A DNA stretch of 64,000 nt from Diplonema papillatum (Eukaryota; Euglenozoa; Diplonemea; Diplonemida; Diplonemidae): the NCBI GenBank assembly GCA_030068145.1, contig JAPJBO010000622.1, forward strand, positions 62,001 through 126,000, given 5' to 3'. How positions within the stretch are numbered: position 1 is the stretch's first letter; the number at the start of each line of letters is the position of its first letter. Shown in pieces: positions 11,701 to 21,949 of this stretch. The notes below the pieces were generated by a model that was not told the origin of the DNA, searched no databases, and worked only from the letters and a program-made list of their open reading frames with translations. The translations under genes and the position numbers were made by a program.

Positions 11701-14700
11701 GTCGTCGGGAAAAAGTTGCTACGTGGACCAGCGGGAAATTGTCACCTACCTGGGGACGATTCCTGTCCTTCCCGTGGTAAACCTGCCGCCCGGTGCTCTG
11801 CATCTTATGAGGAGTCACGAACCACACACATACGTATGGGTCCCCGAGTCTATTTTGAACCGTTCTCTTCATCGGAGCTGAGGGCGAGCAAAACGTCGTT
11901 GAAAAAGATCTGTTGCGTGGACCAGCGGGAAAATATCACCACTTTTGCCCAAACCAGATTCCACTGTTTGTGCATTGAAAAATGGCCCGGGAAAATTATC
12001 AATTCCCCCGAGGCCCTCTTTTTGCCCCGTGCATGTGACGAGGGAGCCTAAATTTCCTTGGGACTACAGGGTGCGCCAAACGCGCCGCGCCGCGCCAAAC
12101 GCGCCAGGCTTGGCGCGCTTGGCGCGCGCCGCGCCACGCCAAACGCGCCAGGCCCCAGGAGCCACACTGACCTGTACCTCCCAGTCTGTCCTTCCTTCTC
12201 AGCCTCTATCTTCGTCTTCGGGGCATAGCCAAACACGGGACCGCTCTGCGCAAGGTAGGGCCATAATAGCGTAGCCCCCTCCCCGCCTTCGCCAAGGGCC
12301 GGCTGCAGGGAAAGTGGTCGCCACAAAGGAAATACCCCGAAACTCCCCGAATTTCCCCGAAACTCCCCGAAACTCCCCGGAACTCCCCGAAACTCCCCCA
12401 TACTCCCCGATACTCCCCGATATTTTTGTCTGGACCAGGTGGGTGTGTGTGTGTGCGAAGGATCTGTTTTGTACTTTTTACATGTCCACGGTGCGTGGTA
12501 CATTGTTCCAAAACAACAACAACGGGGACGGCAGCAACACAATTAACAGGCTGCACGAAGATTCCGGTGTGCTGCTGGGCGAGGAGAAGCAGTCGCCCAT
12601 CGCTTCGGCCGCCTCCTTCGTCGCCGACGACAACTCGCTGACGTCGAACAACGACGACAACGACATCCGCGCGGCGCTTACCGTGCTCGCTACGCGTGGC
12701 GAGCTCAAGGTACCCGTCCTTCTTTTTACTGTGTGTCCGTGCCTGATCCGCAAGACGCCGCCCGTCGTTTAGTAGAAGCTGAAGTCCCGTACCACGGGGG
12801 AGGATGGCGGTCCTGCTTTGTTTTTTACAACAGGGTTTCAGAGACTTCCGCAGTCGTGAGGAGAAGAGGGTCTACCCAACTGCTCCGTGCGGGATTTACG
12901 AGTTCCGTCGAGAGTTCGTTTGCACCACGTGTTTCACGTGTTTGTCAAAACGCAACGCACGCAGGCTGCACGGGTGCTGATTGATGCGCGAGTCAACTAT
13001 TCCTTGCCGTATTAGCATACTCTTTGAGCCAATTCACCTACCCCCCCGGGTCGCTTTCAACCTGAGTTCGATTAGGCGGCGATTACGCGGCAACTCCAGC
13101 AGATGCAGACTATCGCCACAGGTTGTTTGCATTCTAACCCGAAACAATTACACTCGGTTCCGCTCGACTTTTCGCTCGATCACGCTCTACGAAACTATGC
13201 ACGGGTGCTGGAGTACCGTGTGGGCTTGACGATCCTACGTACAGCGTGTCCGTATCACGGGAGATATATTTTGATTGCTTCCCGGTTAGCAACCGTACCA
13301 CACGCAGGCTGCACCCGAGGAGCAGGCGCTGCTCGACGCCCTCGAGGTCCCGTGGGAGCCGCCCCTGTCGATCAACGACTGCGACCCGGATTATTCGTTC
13401 ACCTCCGAGTTCCGGTTCGCGCCCAGCCCGTACCACCGGGGAACCGCGGACCGGGTGGTGCACATCGAGGGCGCCGCCCGCTTCGCGCTGGCTGCCGCCA
13501 CCTACTCGTCGGCGCCGCTGCTGCAGGTGCTCTCGCAGGACCACTACCAGTGGAACGGGACGCACTTTCTGTCCCCGTTGAACGAGCCGAAGGCGAGGCA
13601 CCTCGCCCTCGAGATCATCCGGGAGGTCGTCAACCCGACGCTGAGCGTGCACACGATGCACGAGCACGAGCCCCGCCTGCGCGACCAAATCGCGGCCGTC
13701 GGCAACATCCTGCGGCAGGAGAAGCTGGCGCGGGCCGTCGACACCCTCAGCCGGGCCGCCGGCGGCGGCAAGCGCCGCCACCGGGGCGGCGGCGGACTCG
13801 CGGCCTTCCCGTCGTCCGCCGCGTCGCACCCGCAGTCCAGCCCGGCGCTCGCGCTCGCCCCGTCACCGTCGGCGCGCAACGGCGACGGAACCATCGCGCA
13901 GGTCGTCGTCGCCCTCAGAGAGTTCGAGCTGACGCCTTTGGTGTGTGACCGTACTGTCTCTGCTACCCCTTTTTCGCTGTTTTCTATTCGTCCGCTGACA
14001 TTCTCTTGTGTTAACATTGCATTGTTGGTACTAAAAATTAGTAGTTGACAGCGTACTACATGCAACTTACCAAAGCAGGTGAGTTCCGCTGGTGCGCACA
14101 AACAAAAGAAAGTGCCATACTAATTTCTTATGGTAATAAACTTGCTCAATCAAAAAGTGTAGGATGGCAGCGTGCTGTGCTAAATCACTTAAAACAGGAT
14201 TTACACACGTACGCACAAACAAACCGCAAGCTCGGAAGGAAATGCTCGACAATAGCTGCCAGACAAAGAACCGAAGGGATCCCAAAGTGTTGTAACTACC
14301 GAACCAAGTGTTGAACGGACGTGAGGTCATGCGGGTCAACACGACAAATCACACAAACACAACAGGTCAAAGGTCCTGAGTGAGAAAACAACACACGGTG
14401 GTGTAAGCGAAGAACAAATCAGATTGTGTTTGTATTGTATTTCCCCCTGTACCTCTATATTCCTCCCTTCCATTCGGAGTCAAAGCAGCTACGTCGAGTA
14501 TTTTGCTTTTGCGCGCGGCGCCCAGCCGCGAAAAAAATCGAAATGAAGCGGACTCAAAGATTCCGGCGTCTCAAAACTCGAAGCAGCCTGACAAACAAGA
14601 GTAAGGGTGGACTAGTCTGACGCTCGCCTCGATAATCTCAAATGGCGGTGTTAACACGGAAGGGATCGTTCGCGATTCAAGAAGAGGGATACCGATTAGA

Positions 14701-17700
14701 ATGAGTATGAATGGCTCCCACATGCTCGAAAGACATGGAGGGAATGCAATCGGTCATGTGCCGATGAAAAAGCAAAAGTCAAGACCGTTCCTCTCCCATG
14801 GACTCGTTCCAGATCCGAGTTAGCATACTCGTATGCGCTTGATCAAATGGTCAATCGGTAAGACACGTTGGTGAAATACAAAAAAGGCAATCGAGGAAAG
14901 CTGTCGGCAGGAAAAAGAATACGCGTGTATTTGTTTGTGCGTGCCGCGGGAGGATCAGCCGGTTAGTGAGTGAATATGATCGTTAAGTGAATCTTCTCCC
15001 AAACACGCCGCCAGCGTTCTCTTTCGTGTTTACAATGCATTGTTACTGCGAAAATAGTAATGTTCACAGTTTACTGAGGAGTTGGTGCACCACGAAAGTC
15101 GATACGATTGAAAGGGAACGTGTAGTCTCCAGCTGTCTAGTTAGTGTTTCTCTGGTCGTATTTAGTATTTAGCGACCCGACTCCAGCTGTAGTAGTGTTT
15201 AGTGACTCTAGTCATTTAGCGACCCGTCTCCAGCTATCTAGTAGTGTCTAGTGACTCTAGTCGTGTTTAGTATTTAGCGACCCGACTCCAGCTGTAGTAG
15301 TGTCTAGTGACTCTAGTCATTTAGCGACCCGTCTCCAGCTATCTAGTAGTGTCTAGTGACTCTAGTCGTGTTTAGTATTTAGCGACCCGTCTCCAGCTGT
15401 CTAGTAGTGTCTAGTGACTCTACTCATTTAGCGACCCGACTCCAGCTATCTAGTAGTGTCTAGTGACTCTAGTCGTGTTTAGTATTTAGCGACCCGTCTC
15501 CAGCTGTCTAGTAGTGTCTAGTGACTCTACTCATTTAGCGACCCGTCTCCAGCTATCTAGTAGTGTCTAGTGACTCTAGTCGTGTTTAGTATTTAGCGAC
15601 CCGTCTCCAGCTGTCTAGTAGTGTCTAGTGACTCTAGTCATTTAGCGACCCGACTCCAGCTGTAGTAGTGTCTAGTGACTCTAGTCATTTAGCGACCCGA
15701 CTCCAGCTATCTAGTAGTGTCTAGTGACTCTAGTCGTGTTTAGTATTTAGCGACCCGTCTCCAGCTGTCTAGTAGTGTCTAGTGACTCTAGTCATTTAGC
15801 GACCCGTCTCCAGCTATCTAGTAGTGTCTAGTGACTCTAGTCGTGTTTAGTATTTAGCGACCCGACTCCAGCTGTAGTAGTGTCTAGTGACTCTAGTCGT
15901 GTTTAGTATTTAGCGACCCGACTCCAGCTGTAGTAGTGTCTAGTGACTCTAGTCATTTAGCGACCCGTCTCCAGCTATCTAGTAGTGTCTAGTGACTCTA
16001 GTCGTGTTTAGTATTTAGCGACCCGACTCCAGCTGTAGTAGTGTCTAGTGACTCTAGTCATTTAGCGACCCGTCTCCAGCTATCTAGTAGTGTCTAGTGA
16101 CTCTAGTCGTGTTTAGTATTTAGCGACCCGACTCCAGCTGTAGTAGTGTCTAGTGACTCTAGTCATTTAGCGACCCGTCTCCAGCTATCTAGTAGTGTCT
16201 AGTGACTCTAGTCGTGTTTAGTATTTAGCGACCCGACTCCAGCTGTAGTAGTGTCTAGTGACTCTAGTCATTTAGCGACCCGTCTCCAGCTATCTAGTAG
16301 TGTCTAGTGACTCTAGTCGTGTTTAGTATTTAGCGACCCGTCTCCAGCTGTCTAGTAGTGTCTAGTGACTCTACTCATTTAGCGACCCGACTCCAGCTAT
16401 CTAGTAGTGTCTAGTGACTCTAGTCGTGTTTAGTATTTAGCGACCCGTCTCCAGCTGTCTAGTAGTGTCTAGTGACTCTAGTCATTTAGCGACCCGTCTC
16501 CAGCTGTAGTAGTGTCTAGTGACTCTAGTCGTGTTTAGTATTTAGCGACCCGACTCCAGCTGTAGTAGTGTCTAGTGACTCTAGTCATTTAGCGACCCGT
16601 CTCCAGCTATCTAGTAGTGTCTAGTGACTCTAGTCGTGTTTAGTATTTAGCGACCCGTCTCCAGCTGTCTAGTAGTGTCTAGTGACTCTACTCATTTAGC
16701 GACCCGACTCCAGCTATCTAGTAGTGTCTAGTGACTCTAGTCGTGTTTAGTATTTAGCGACCCGTCTCCAGCTGTCTAGTAGTGTCTAGTGACTCTAGTC
16801 ATTTAGCGACCCGTCTCCAGCTGTAGTAGTGTCTAGTGACTCTAGTCGTGTTTAGTATTTAGCGACCCGACTCCAGCTGTAGTAGTGTCTAGTGACTCTA
16901 GTCATTTAGCGACCCGTCTCCAGCTATCTAGTAGTGTCTAGTGACTCTAGTCGTGTTTAGTATTTAGCGACCCGTCTCCAGCTGTAGTAGTGTCTAGTGA
17001 CTCTAGTCATTTAGCGACCCGACTCCAGCTGTAGTAGTGTCTAGTGACTCTAGTCATTTAGCGACCCGTCTCCAGCTATCTAGTAGTGTCTAGTGACTCT
17101 AGTCGTGTTTAGTATTTAGCGACCCGACTCCAGCTGTAGTAGTGTCTAGTGACTCTACTCATTTAGCGACCCGACTCCAGCTATCTAGTAGTGTCTAGTG
17201 ACTCTAGTCGTGTTTAGTATTTAGCGACCCGTCTCCAGCTGTCTAGTAGTGTCTAGTGACTCTAGTCGTGTTTAGTATTTAGCGACCCGACTCCAGCTGT
17301 AGTAGTGTCTAGTGACTCTAGTCATTTAGCGACCCGTCTCCAGCTATCTAGTAGTGTCTAGTGACTCTAGTCGTGTTTAGTATTTAGCGACCCGACTCCA
17401 GCTGTAGTAGTGTCTAGTGACTCTAGTCATTTAGCGACCCGTCTCCAGCTATCTAGTAGTGTCTAGTGACTCTAGTCGTGTTTAGTATTTAGCGACCCGA
17501 CTCCAGCTGTCTAGTAGTGTCTAGTGACTCTAGTCATTTAGCGACCCGTCTCCAGCTATCTAGTAGTGTCTAGTGACTCTAGTCGTGTTTAGTATTTAGC
17601 GACCCGACTCCAGCTGTAGTAGTGTCTAGTGACTCTAGTCATTTAGCGACCCGTCTCCAGCTATCTAGTAGTGTCTAGTGACTCTAGTCGTGTTTAGTAT

Positions 17701-20208
17701 TTAGCGACCCGACTCCAGCTGTAGTAGTGTCTAGTGACTCTAGTCATTTAGCGACCCGTCTCCAGCTATCTAGTAGTGTCTAGTGACTCTAGTCGTGTTT
17801 AGTATTTAGCGACCCGTCTCCAGCTGTAGTAGTGTCTAGTGACTCTACTCATTTAGCGACCCGACTCCAGCTGTAGTAGTGTCTAGTGACTCTAGTCATT
17901 TAGCGACCCGTCTCCAGCTATCTAGTAGTGTCTAGTGACTCTAGTCGTGTTTAGTATTTAGCGACCCGTAGTAGTGTCTAGTGACTCTAGTCATTTAGCG
18001 ACCCGACTCCAGCTGTAGTAGTGTCTAGTGACTCTAGTCATTTAGCGACCCGTCTCCAGCTATCTAGTAGTGTCTAGTGACTCTAGTCGTGTTTAGTATT
18101 TAGCGACCCGACTCCAGCTGTAGTAGTGTCTAGTGACTCTAGTCATTTAGCGACCCGACTCCAGCTGTAGTAGTGTCTAGTGACTCTAGTCGTGTTTAGT
18201 ATTTAGCGACCCGACTCCAGCTGTAGTAGTGTCTAGTGACTCTAGTCGCGTCCAGTATTCAGCGACCCGACTCCAGCTGTAGTAGTGTCTAGTGACTCTA
18301 GTCATTTAGCGACCCGACTCCAGCTGTAGTAGTGTCTAGTGACTCTAGTCGTGTTTAGTATTTAGCGACCCGACTCCAGCTGTAGTAGTGTCTAGTGACT
18401 CTAGTCGCGTCCAGTATTCAGCGACCCGACTCCAGCTGTAGTAGTGTCTAGTGACTCTACTCATTTAGCGACCCGTCTCTAGCTGTCTAGTAGTGTCTAG
18501 TGACTCTAGTCATTTAGCGACCCGTCTCCAGCTATCTAGTAGTGTCTAGTGACTCTAGTCATTTAGCGACCCGACTCCAGCTGTAGTAGTGTCTAGTGAC
18601 TCTAGTCATTTAGCGACCCGTCTCCAGCTATCTAGTAGTGTCTAGTGACTCTAGTCGTGTTTAGTATTTAGCGACCCGACTCCAGCTGTAGTAGTGTCTA
18701 GTGACTCTAGTCATTTAGCGACCCGTCTCCAGCTGTAGTAGTGTCTAGTGACTCTAGTCATTTAGCGACCCGACTCCAGCTGTAGTAGTGTCTAGTGACT
18801 CTAGTCGTGTTTAGTATTTAGCGACCCGACTCCAGCTGTAGTAGTGTCTAGTGACTCTACTCATTTAGCGACCCGTCTCTAGCTGTCTAGTAGTGTCTAG
18901 TGACTCTAGTCATTTAGCGACCCGTCTCTAGCTGTCTAGTAGTGTCTAGTGACTCTAGTCATTTAGCGACCCGACTCCAGCTGTAGTAGTGTCTAGTGAC
19001 TCTAGTCATTTAGCGACCCGTCTCTAGCTGTCTAGTAGTGTCTAGTGACTCTAGTCATTTAGCGACCCGACTCCAGCTGTAGTAGTGTCTAGTGACTCTA
19101 GTCATTTAGCGACCCGTCTCCAGCTATCTAGTAGTGTCTAGTGACTCTAGTCGTGTTTAGTATTTAGCGACCCGACTCCAGCTGTAGTAGTGTCTAGTGA
19201 CTCTTGTCATTTAGCGACCCGTCTCGAGCTGTCTAGTAGTGTCTAGTGACTCTAGTCATTTAGCGACCCGTCTCTAGCTGTCTAGTAGTGTCTAGTGACT
19301 CTAGTCATTTAGCGACCCGTCTCTAGCTGTCTAGTAGTGTCTAGTGACTCTAGTCATTTAGCGACCCGACTCCAGCTGTAGTAGTGTCTAGTGACTCTAG
19401 TCGCGTCCAGTATTCAGCGACCCGACTCCAGCTGTAGTAGTGTCTAGTGACTCTACTCATTTAGCGACCCGTCTCCAGCTATCTAGTAGTGTCTAGTGAC
19501 TCTAGTCGTGTTTAGTATTTAGCGACCCGACTCCAGCTGTAGTAGCGTCTAGTGACTCTTGTCATTTAGCGACCCGTCTCGAGCTGTCTAGTAGTGTCTA
19601 GTGACTCTAGTCATTTAGCGACCCGTCTCTAGCTGTCTAGTAGTGTCTAGTGACTCTAGTCATTTAGCGACCCGTCTCTAGCTGTCTAGTAGTGTCTAGT
19701 GACTCTAGTCATTTAGCGACCCGACTCCAGCTGTAGTAGTGTCTAGTGACTCTAGTCATTTAGCGACCCGTCTCCAGCTATCTAGTAGTGTCTAGTGACT
19801 CTAGTCGTGTTTAGTATTTAGCGACCCGACTCCAGCTGTAGTAGCGTCTAGTGACTCTTGTCATTTAGCGACCCGTCTCGAGCTGTCTAGTAGTGTCTAG
19901 TGACTCTAGTCGTGTTTAGTATTTAGCGACCCACCCGACAGGTCACGCGCTTCCTCGACCGGACCGACTTCTGGGGGCGAACAGCACTGCACTGGGCGGT
20001 GGTGCAGGCGAACCCTGGGGTGGCGTTTGCACTGGCCGCCTGCGGCGCGAGCTTGAACGTGAAGGACAAGAAGCGCAAGCAAAGGAAGGACATCCGGGGC
20101 TGGTCGCCGCTGCGGTACGCCGAGCACGCCCAGGGACCCGCCCACAGCTGCCTCGCCGCGATCCGCACGGCTGAGCAGCATCTCCGCCGCGTCCGCGAGC
20201 GGCTGTGA
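5127..20208 (+). CDS. Seven-transmembrane receptor-like protein fused to ankyrin repeats (6 exons, 1030 aa)
   Basis: The reading frame is rebuilt from exons 5127-5745, 6327-7453, 8467-8753, 12550-12709, 13308-13940 and 19942-20208. All five junctions are GT-AG and phase-compatible, and the summed coding length (3093 nt) is divisible by three. Residues 1-256 hold seven hydrophobic segments (about 13-34, 48-71, 82-105, 121-143, 158-180, 201-223, 232-256). Cys80 before TM3 and Cys151 in the second extracellular loop sit where the conserved GPCR disulfide lies. TM6 is completed only across the first splice junction, which supports the model. Ankyrin repeats run from about residue 316 to 605, with further ankyrin-like motifs at the C-terminus (GRTALHWAV, GWSPLRYAEHA). 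A plasma-membrane receptor with a cytoplasmic ankyrin scaffold is the likely role; ligand and partners are unknown. The start could be an upstream in-frame ATG (for example 4995), but codon character changes at 5127. Confidence 0.75.
6327..7453 (+). CDS. Exon 2: TM6-TM7 and main ankyrin block
   Basis: The acceptor AAACAG precedes 6327, and the two leading bases complete a Gly codon. TM6 has a SYP motif. After TM7 a linker leads to ankyrin motifs such as GETALHVAI, GRTPVHAAA, GSTALHIAT, GKSAFLLAC and GMTPLMTAC. The donor is GTTTGC at 7454. The last repeat (TAVHCCAMGAGAS) is completed by exon 3. Confidence 0.8.
7675..7800 (+). repeat. Dispersed repeat shared with 21415-21535
   Basis: Both copies run from CAAAAAGACGTAG through GTTGATCAGAATTCC to AAAACGATCAA(T/C)CGGCAC. 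One lies in intron 2 of the receptor-like gene, the other after its pseudo-exons. Confidence 0.75.
8125..8303 (+). repeat. SINE-like repeat A, copy 1
   Basis: About 180 bp beginning GTCGGTCACAAACAGTCCCG and ending in the module CGGAGACCCTAAAACCCCGG ... ACTCTAAAA. Two other long copies lie at 37308-37468 and 42205-42347. There is no ORF. Confidence 0.75.
8467..8753 (+). CDS. Exon 3: end of ankyrin repeat and acidic/Ser-rich linker
   Basis: The acceptor is CCCGCAG. It begins IEIMIGGSACDF, which finishes the ankyrin helix started in exon 2. A low-complexity Asp/Ser/Thr-rich linker follows. It ends in phase 2 at a GTGCGC donor. Confidence 0.65.
9251..9351 (+). repeat. 10-bp minisatellite (AACTCCCCGA)n, copy 1
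   Basis: About ten units of AACTCCCCGA, some variant. The minus strand reads as runs of GGGG separated by six bases, a G-quadruplex-capable pattern. The array is followed by a GGTGGGCAGGTGGG-like G-rich stretch. It lies in intron 3 of the receptor-like gene. The same unit forms arrays near 12.3, 53.5 and 54.8 kb. Confidence 0.9.
10283..11330. other. Intron 3 interior: GC-rich, possible decayed element
   Basis: Long minus-strand open frames here contain Cys/His-rich stretches (for example CTRHHKAKCEEC near 10880-10921), but frames are broken and no domain can be named. 11216-11310 holds short GCGCCAGGCC tandem units followed by a complementary TGGCGCG series, able to fold back. Confidence 0.3.
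11660..11945 (+). repeat. Imperfect tandem duplication (~195-bp period)
   Basis: The stretch from CCGTTCTCTTCATC to GGACCAGCGGGAAA occurs at about 11667-11740 and again at about 11862-11933, with scattered differences. Confidence 0.6.
12060..12155. repeat. GGCGCG-type minisatellite with internal inverted symmetry
   Basis: Repeated GCGCCAAACGCGCC and its complement (TTGGCGCG). Similar to the array at 11216-11310, so the two may bracket one decayed element. Confidence 0.6.
12331..12423 (+). repeat. 10-bp minisatellite (AACTCCCCGA)n, copy 2
   Basis: Nine to ten units, about 130 bp before exon 4 of the receptor-like gene. Confidence 0.9.
12550..12709 (+). CDS. Exon 4: linker
   Basis: The acceptor AATTAACAG precedes 12550. 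The single leading base completes the Arg codon left open by exon 3. Asp/Asn/Ser-rich, ending RGELK before a GTACCC donor. No domain recognised; support comes from phase, GC-rich codon use and location. Confidence 0.6.
13308..13940 (+). CDS. Exon 5: linker with possible divergent repeat and basic low-complexity stretch
   Basis: 211 codons in phase 0 to 0, after acceptor CACGCAG and before donor GTGTGTG. It contains an Ala-rich helical stretch (AARFALAAATYSS) that may be a divergent ankyrin-like helix, then a Gly/Arg/Lys-rich and Pro/Ser-rich segment. No named domain recognised. Confidence 0.65.
13941..15139 (+). other. Start of the ~6-kb last intron of the receptor-like gene
   Basis: Non-coding. 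It holds two copies of the GCAGCGTACTA dispersed repeat (about 14045-14110 and 14135-14235). No additional exon is needed: exon 5 ends in phase 0 and exon 6 begins in phase 0. Confidence 0.6.
15140..19937 (+). repeat. 4.8-kb intronic minisatellite of interleaved 46-48-bp and 58-bp units
   Basis: Roughly 90 tandem units share TCTAGTGACTCTAGTC and TTTAGCGACCCG. Short units (about 46-48 bp) read ...CATTTAGCGACCCG; long units (58 bp) insert GTGTTTAGTATTTAGCG. The two classes often alternate, giving a higher-order period near 105 bp. Variants (GTCTC/GACTC, GTAGTAG/ATCTAGTAG, GCGTCCAG) cluster toward the 3' part. The array ends within 4-5 bp of the acceptor of exon 6. Confidence 0.95.
19942..20208 (+). 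CDS. Exon 6: C-terminal ankyrin motif
   Basis: The acceptor CACCCGACAG directly follows the minisatellite. The 88 codons plus TGA include FWGRTALHWAVVQA, ALAACGASLNV, a Lys/Arg-rich insert and GWSPLRYAEHA, which is an ankyrin repeat. Three damaged copies of this exon lie downstream. Confidence 0.8.
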   Translation, partial: VTRFLDRTDFWGRTALHWAVVQANPGVAFALAACGASLNVKDKKRKQRKDIRGWSPLRYAEHAQGPAHSCLAAIRTAEQHLRRVRERL

Positions 20209-20394
20209 AATGCGCCGCCGTACAACGGCGGTCGTGGCGCGCTTCGTGGCGGGGTTCTTCTTATGGTAGCAACCGCGGTTGTATCATCAAAAAGTGACGG
20301 TTGGCAGTGTACGTGTCGAAATTACCAAACCAGGTGATAACACATACGCACAAATAAAGCAGCAACAATCTTGTGCGTGGTTCTTCAATGTTTT

Positions 20395-20632
20395 GTGCCG
20401 GTGAATCCTGGGGTAGTGTTCGCACTGGCCGCCTGCTTAACGGCGCGAGCTAGAACGTGAAGGACAAGAAGCGCAAGCAAAGGAAGGACAAGAAGCGCAA
20501 GCAAAGGAAGGACATCCGAGGCTGGTCGCTGCTGCGGTACGCCGAGCACGCCCAGGGACCCGCCCACAGCTGCCTCGCCGCGATCCGCACGGCTGAGCAG
20601 CATCTACGCCGCGTCCGCGGGCGGCTGTGAAG
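20395..20632 (+). pseudogene. Decayed copy 1 of exon 6
   Basis: Starts in the NPGV region and runs to the CTGTGA stop. It carries a frame-breaking TTAA and TAG near 20436-20453 and a duplicated AAGCGCAAGCAAAGG segment. The downstream sequence (CGTACAACGGCGGTCGTGG) also matches the 3' flank of the true exon, so the whole exon-plus-flank was duplicated. Confidence 0.85.
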
Positions 20633-20668
20633 TGCGGCGCCGTACAACGGCGGTCGTGGCGCGCTTCG

Positions 20669-20868
20669 GTCTTGGGTTTCTGGTGACGCCCAGTTTGGGT
20701 TTCTGCCTTGAGGAATTGCCTTGTGGAGGTGATTCCGCCTTGTTTTTGCATTCTGCAGCCATTGTTTCAGCCTAAACGAGCATCCGACCAGTTGTTTTGG
20801 ATTTCCCGAGCATTTCAGGACCACCTGGGTGTAGGCTTCGAGTTCTGGGTTGCCGGGGGCCCTGGCGG
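20669..20868 (+). mobile_element. ~200-bp insertion of the 'TTGCCTTGTGG' repeat family
   Basis: This block interrupts the duplicated 3' flank: the original copy reads GCGCTTCGTGGCGGGG (about 20239-20254), while this copy has about 200 bp between GCGCTTCG and GGCGGGG. Relatives occur at 60260-60420, 60445-60640 and 60836-60960. The exact ends are uncertain by a few bases. Confidence 0.65.
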
Positions 20869-20984
20869 GGTTTTCTTATGGTAGCAACCGCGGTTGTATC
20901 ATCAAAAAGTGACGGCTGCCAGCGTACGTGTGGAAATTACCAAAACAGGTGATACCACGTACACACAAGCAAACAACAACACCC

Positions 20985-21060
20985 GGGCTTGGCGGCGCGA
21001 GCTTGAACGTGAAGGACAAGACGCGCGCGCAAAGGAAGGACATCCTAGGCTGGTCATCCG
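20985..21060 (+). pseudogene. Decayed copy 2 of exon 6 (fragment)
   Basis: Only the middle part survives: GGCGCGAGCTTGAACGTGAA through GACATCCTAGGCTGGTC. It is preceded by the same TTATGGTAGCAACCGCGG spacer that follows the true exon. Confidence 0.75.
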
Positions 21061-21221
21061 AGAGCTTCAGTATTGGGGCGCGAAGTTCTTCTTTGGCTTT
21101 CCGACGAACTCAGCAGAACTGCCTGCTCGGCTTTCATGTGACGTGAGATGTCTCTGCTGGCTTTGCGCCCTCTCGTTATCGTCTTCTTATGCGTACAACT
21201 CGTGAGCTTCCTTCGATGTAT

Positions 21222-21375
21222 TGTGCAGGTGCATCCTGGAGTGGCGTTCGCGCTGGTCGCCTGTGGGACCAGCTTGAACGTGAAGGAAAAGGAAGGACAT
21301 CCGAGGCTGGTCGCCGTTGCGGTACGCCGAGCACACCCACAGCTGCCTCGCCGCGATTCGCACGGCTGAGCTGCC
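21222..21375 (+). pseudogene. Decayed copy 3 of exon 6
   Basis: Contains TGCATCCTGGAGTGGCG to GATTCGCACGGCTGAGC with deletions in the Lys/Arg insert and after GCCGAGCACAC. Preceded by a TTGTGCAG acceptor-like end. Confidence 0.8.
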
Positions 21376-21926
21376 ATCTCCGCGTCTTGAGGGTGGCTGC
21401 CCCGTCATTGCGCTGGGCCAAAAAGACGTAGACAGCGTGTTTTGGGGGTTGATCAGAATTCCAAAACCTGACCATGAATCGGGTTAAACAGAAGTGGGAA
21501 AACGATCAACCGGCACACACAAACAAACCGAAGCGCCTGTCTTCCTCTCTCTCCGTATCCAGGCGGGATACTCCAGACATTCCGGGCCAAACTTGGTGAA
21601 GCGAATCAAAATCTCGCGGAACCGGTGATAGATTTGCTTCATTTACTCTTGTGAACTAAAAAACGCCCATCCAAAGCCTCTACAGTCAACCGGAGACGTT
21701 AAAATACCGACCTTCTTAATCCATACATAACATTAAAAAGCGATGAGCACGCTGTTCGGCTCTTGCGCATATGCAGCGGGGGGGCTCTCCCTGTGAAACA
21801 AAAATAAACGATGTGCATGTTGTGAATCTGGCTATTTTTTGTGTGTGTACTTCCTGGTGAGGCAACTATAAACAATGTGCATGCTGTGAGTCCAGCTTTT
21901 TGGGTTCGTCTCCTTGTGAAAAATCA

Positions 21927-21949
21927 AAAAAAAAAAAAAAAAAAAAAAA
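21927..21949 (+). repeat. Poly(A) run
   Basis: About 23 A residues immediately upstream of the RNase H fragment, perhaps the tail of an earlier insertion. Similar tails lie at 22892-22913 and 23008-23025. Confidence 0.8.

Noticed and set aside
15140..19937. CRISPR-like array
   Set aside because: Units are contiguous without unique spacers and lie in a eukaryotic intron; this is a minisatellite.
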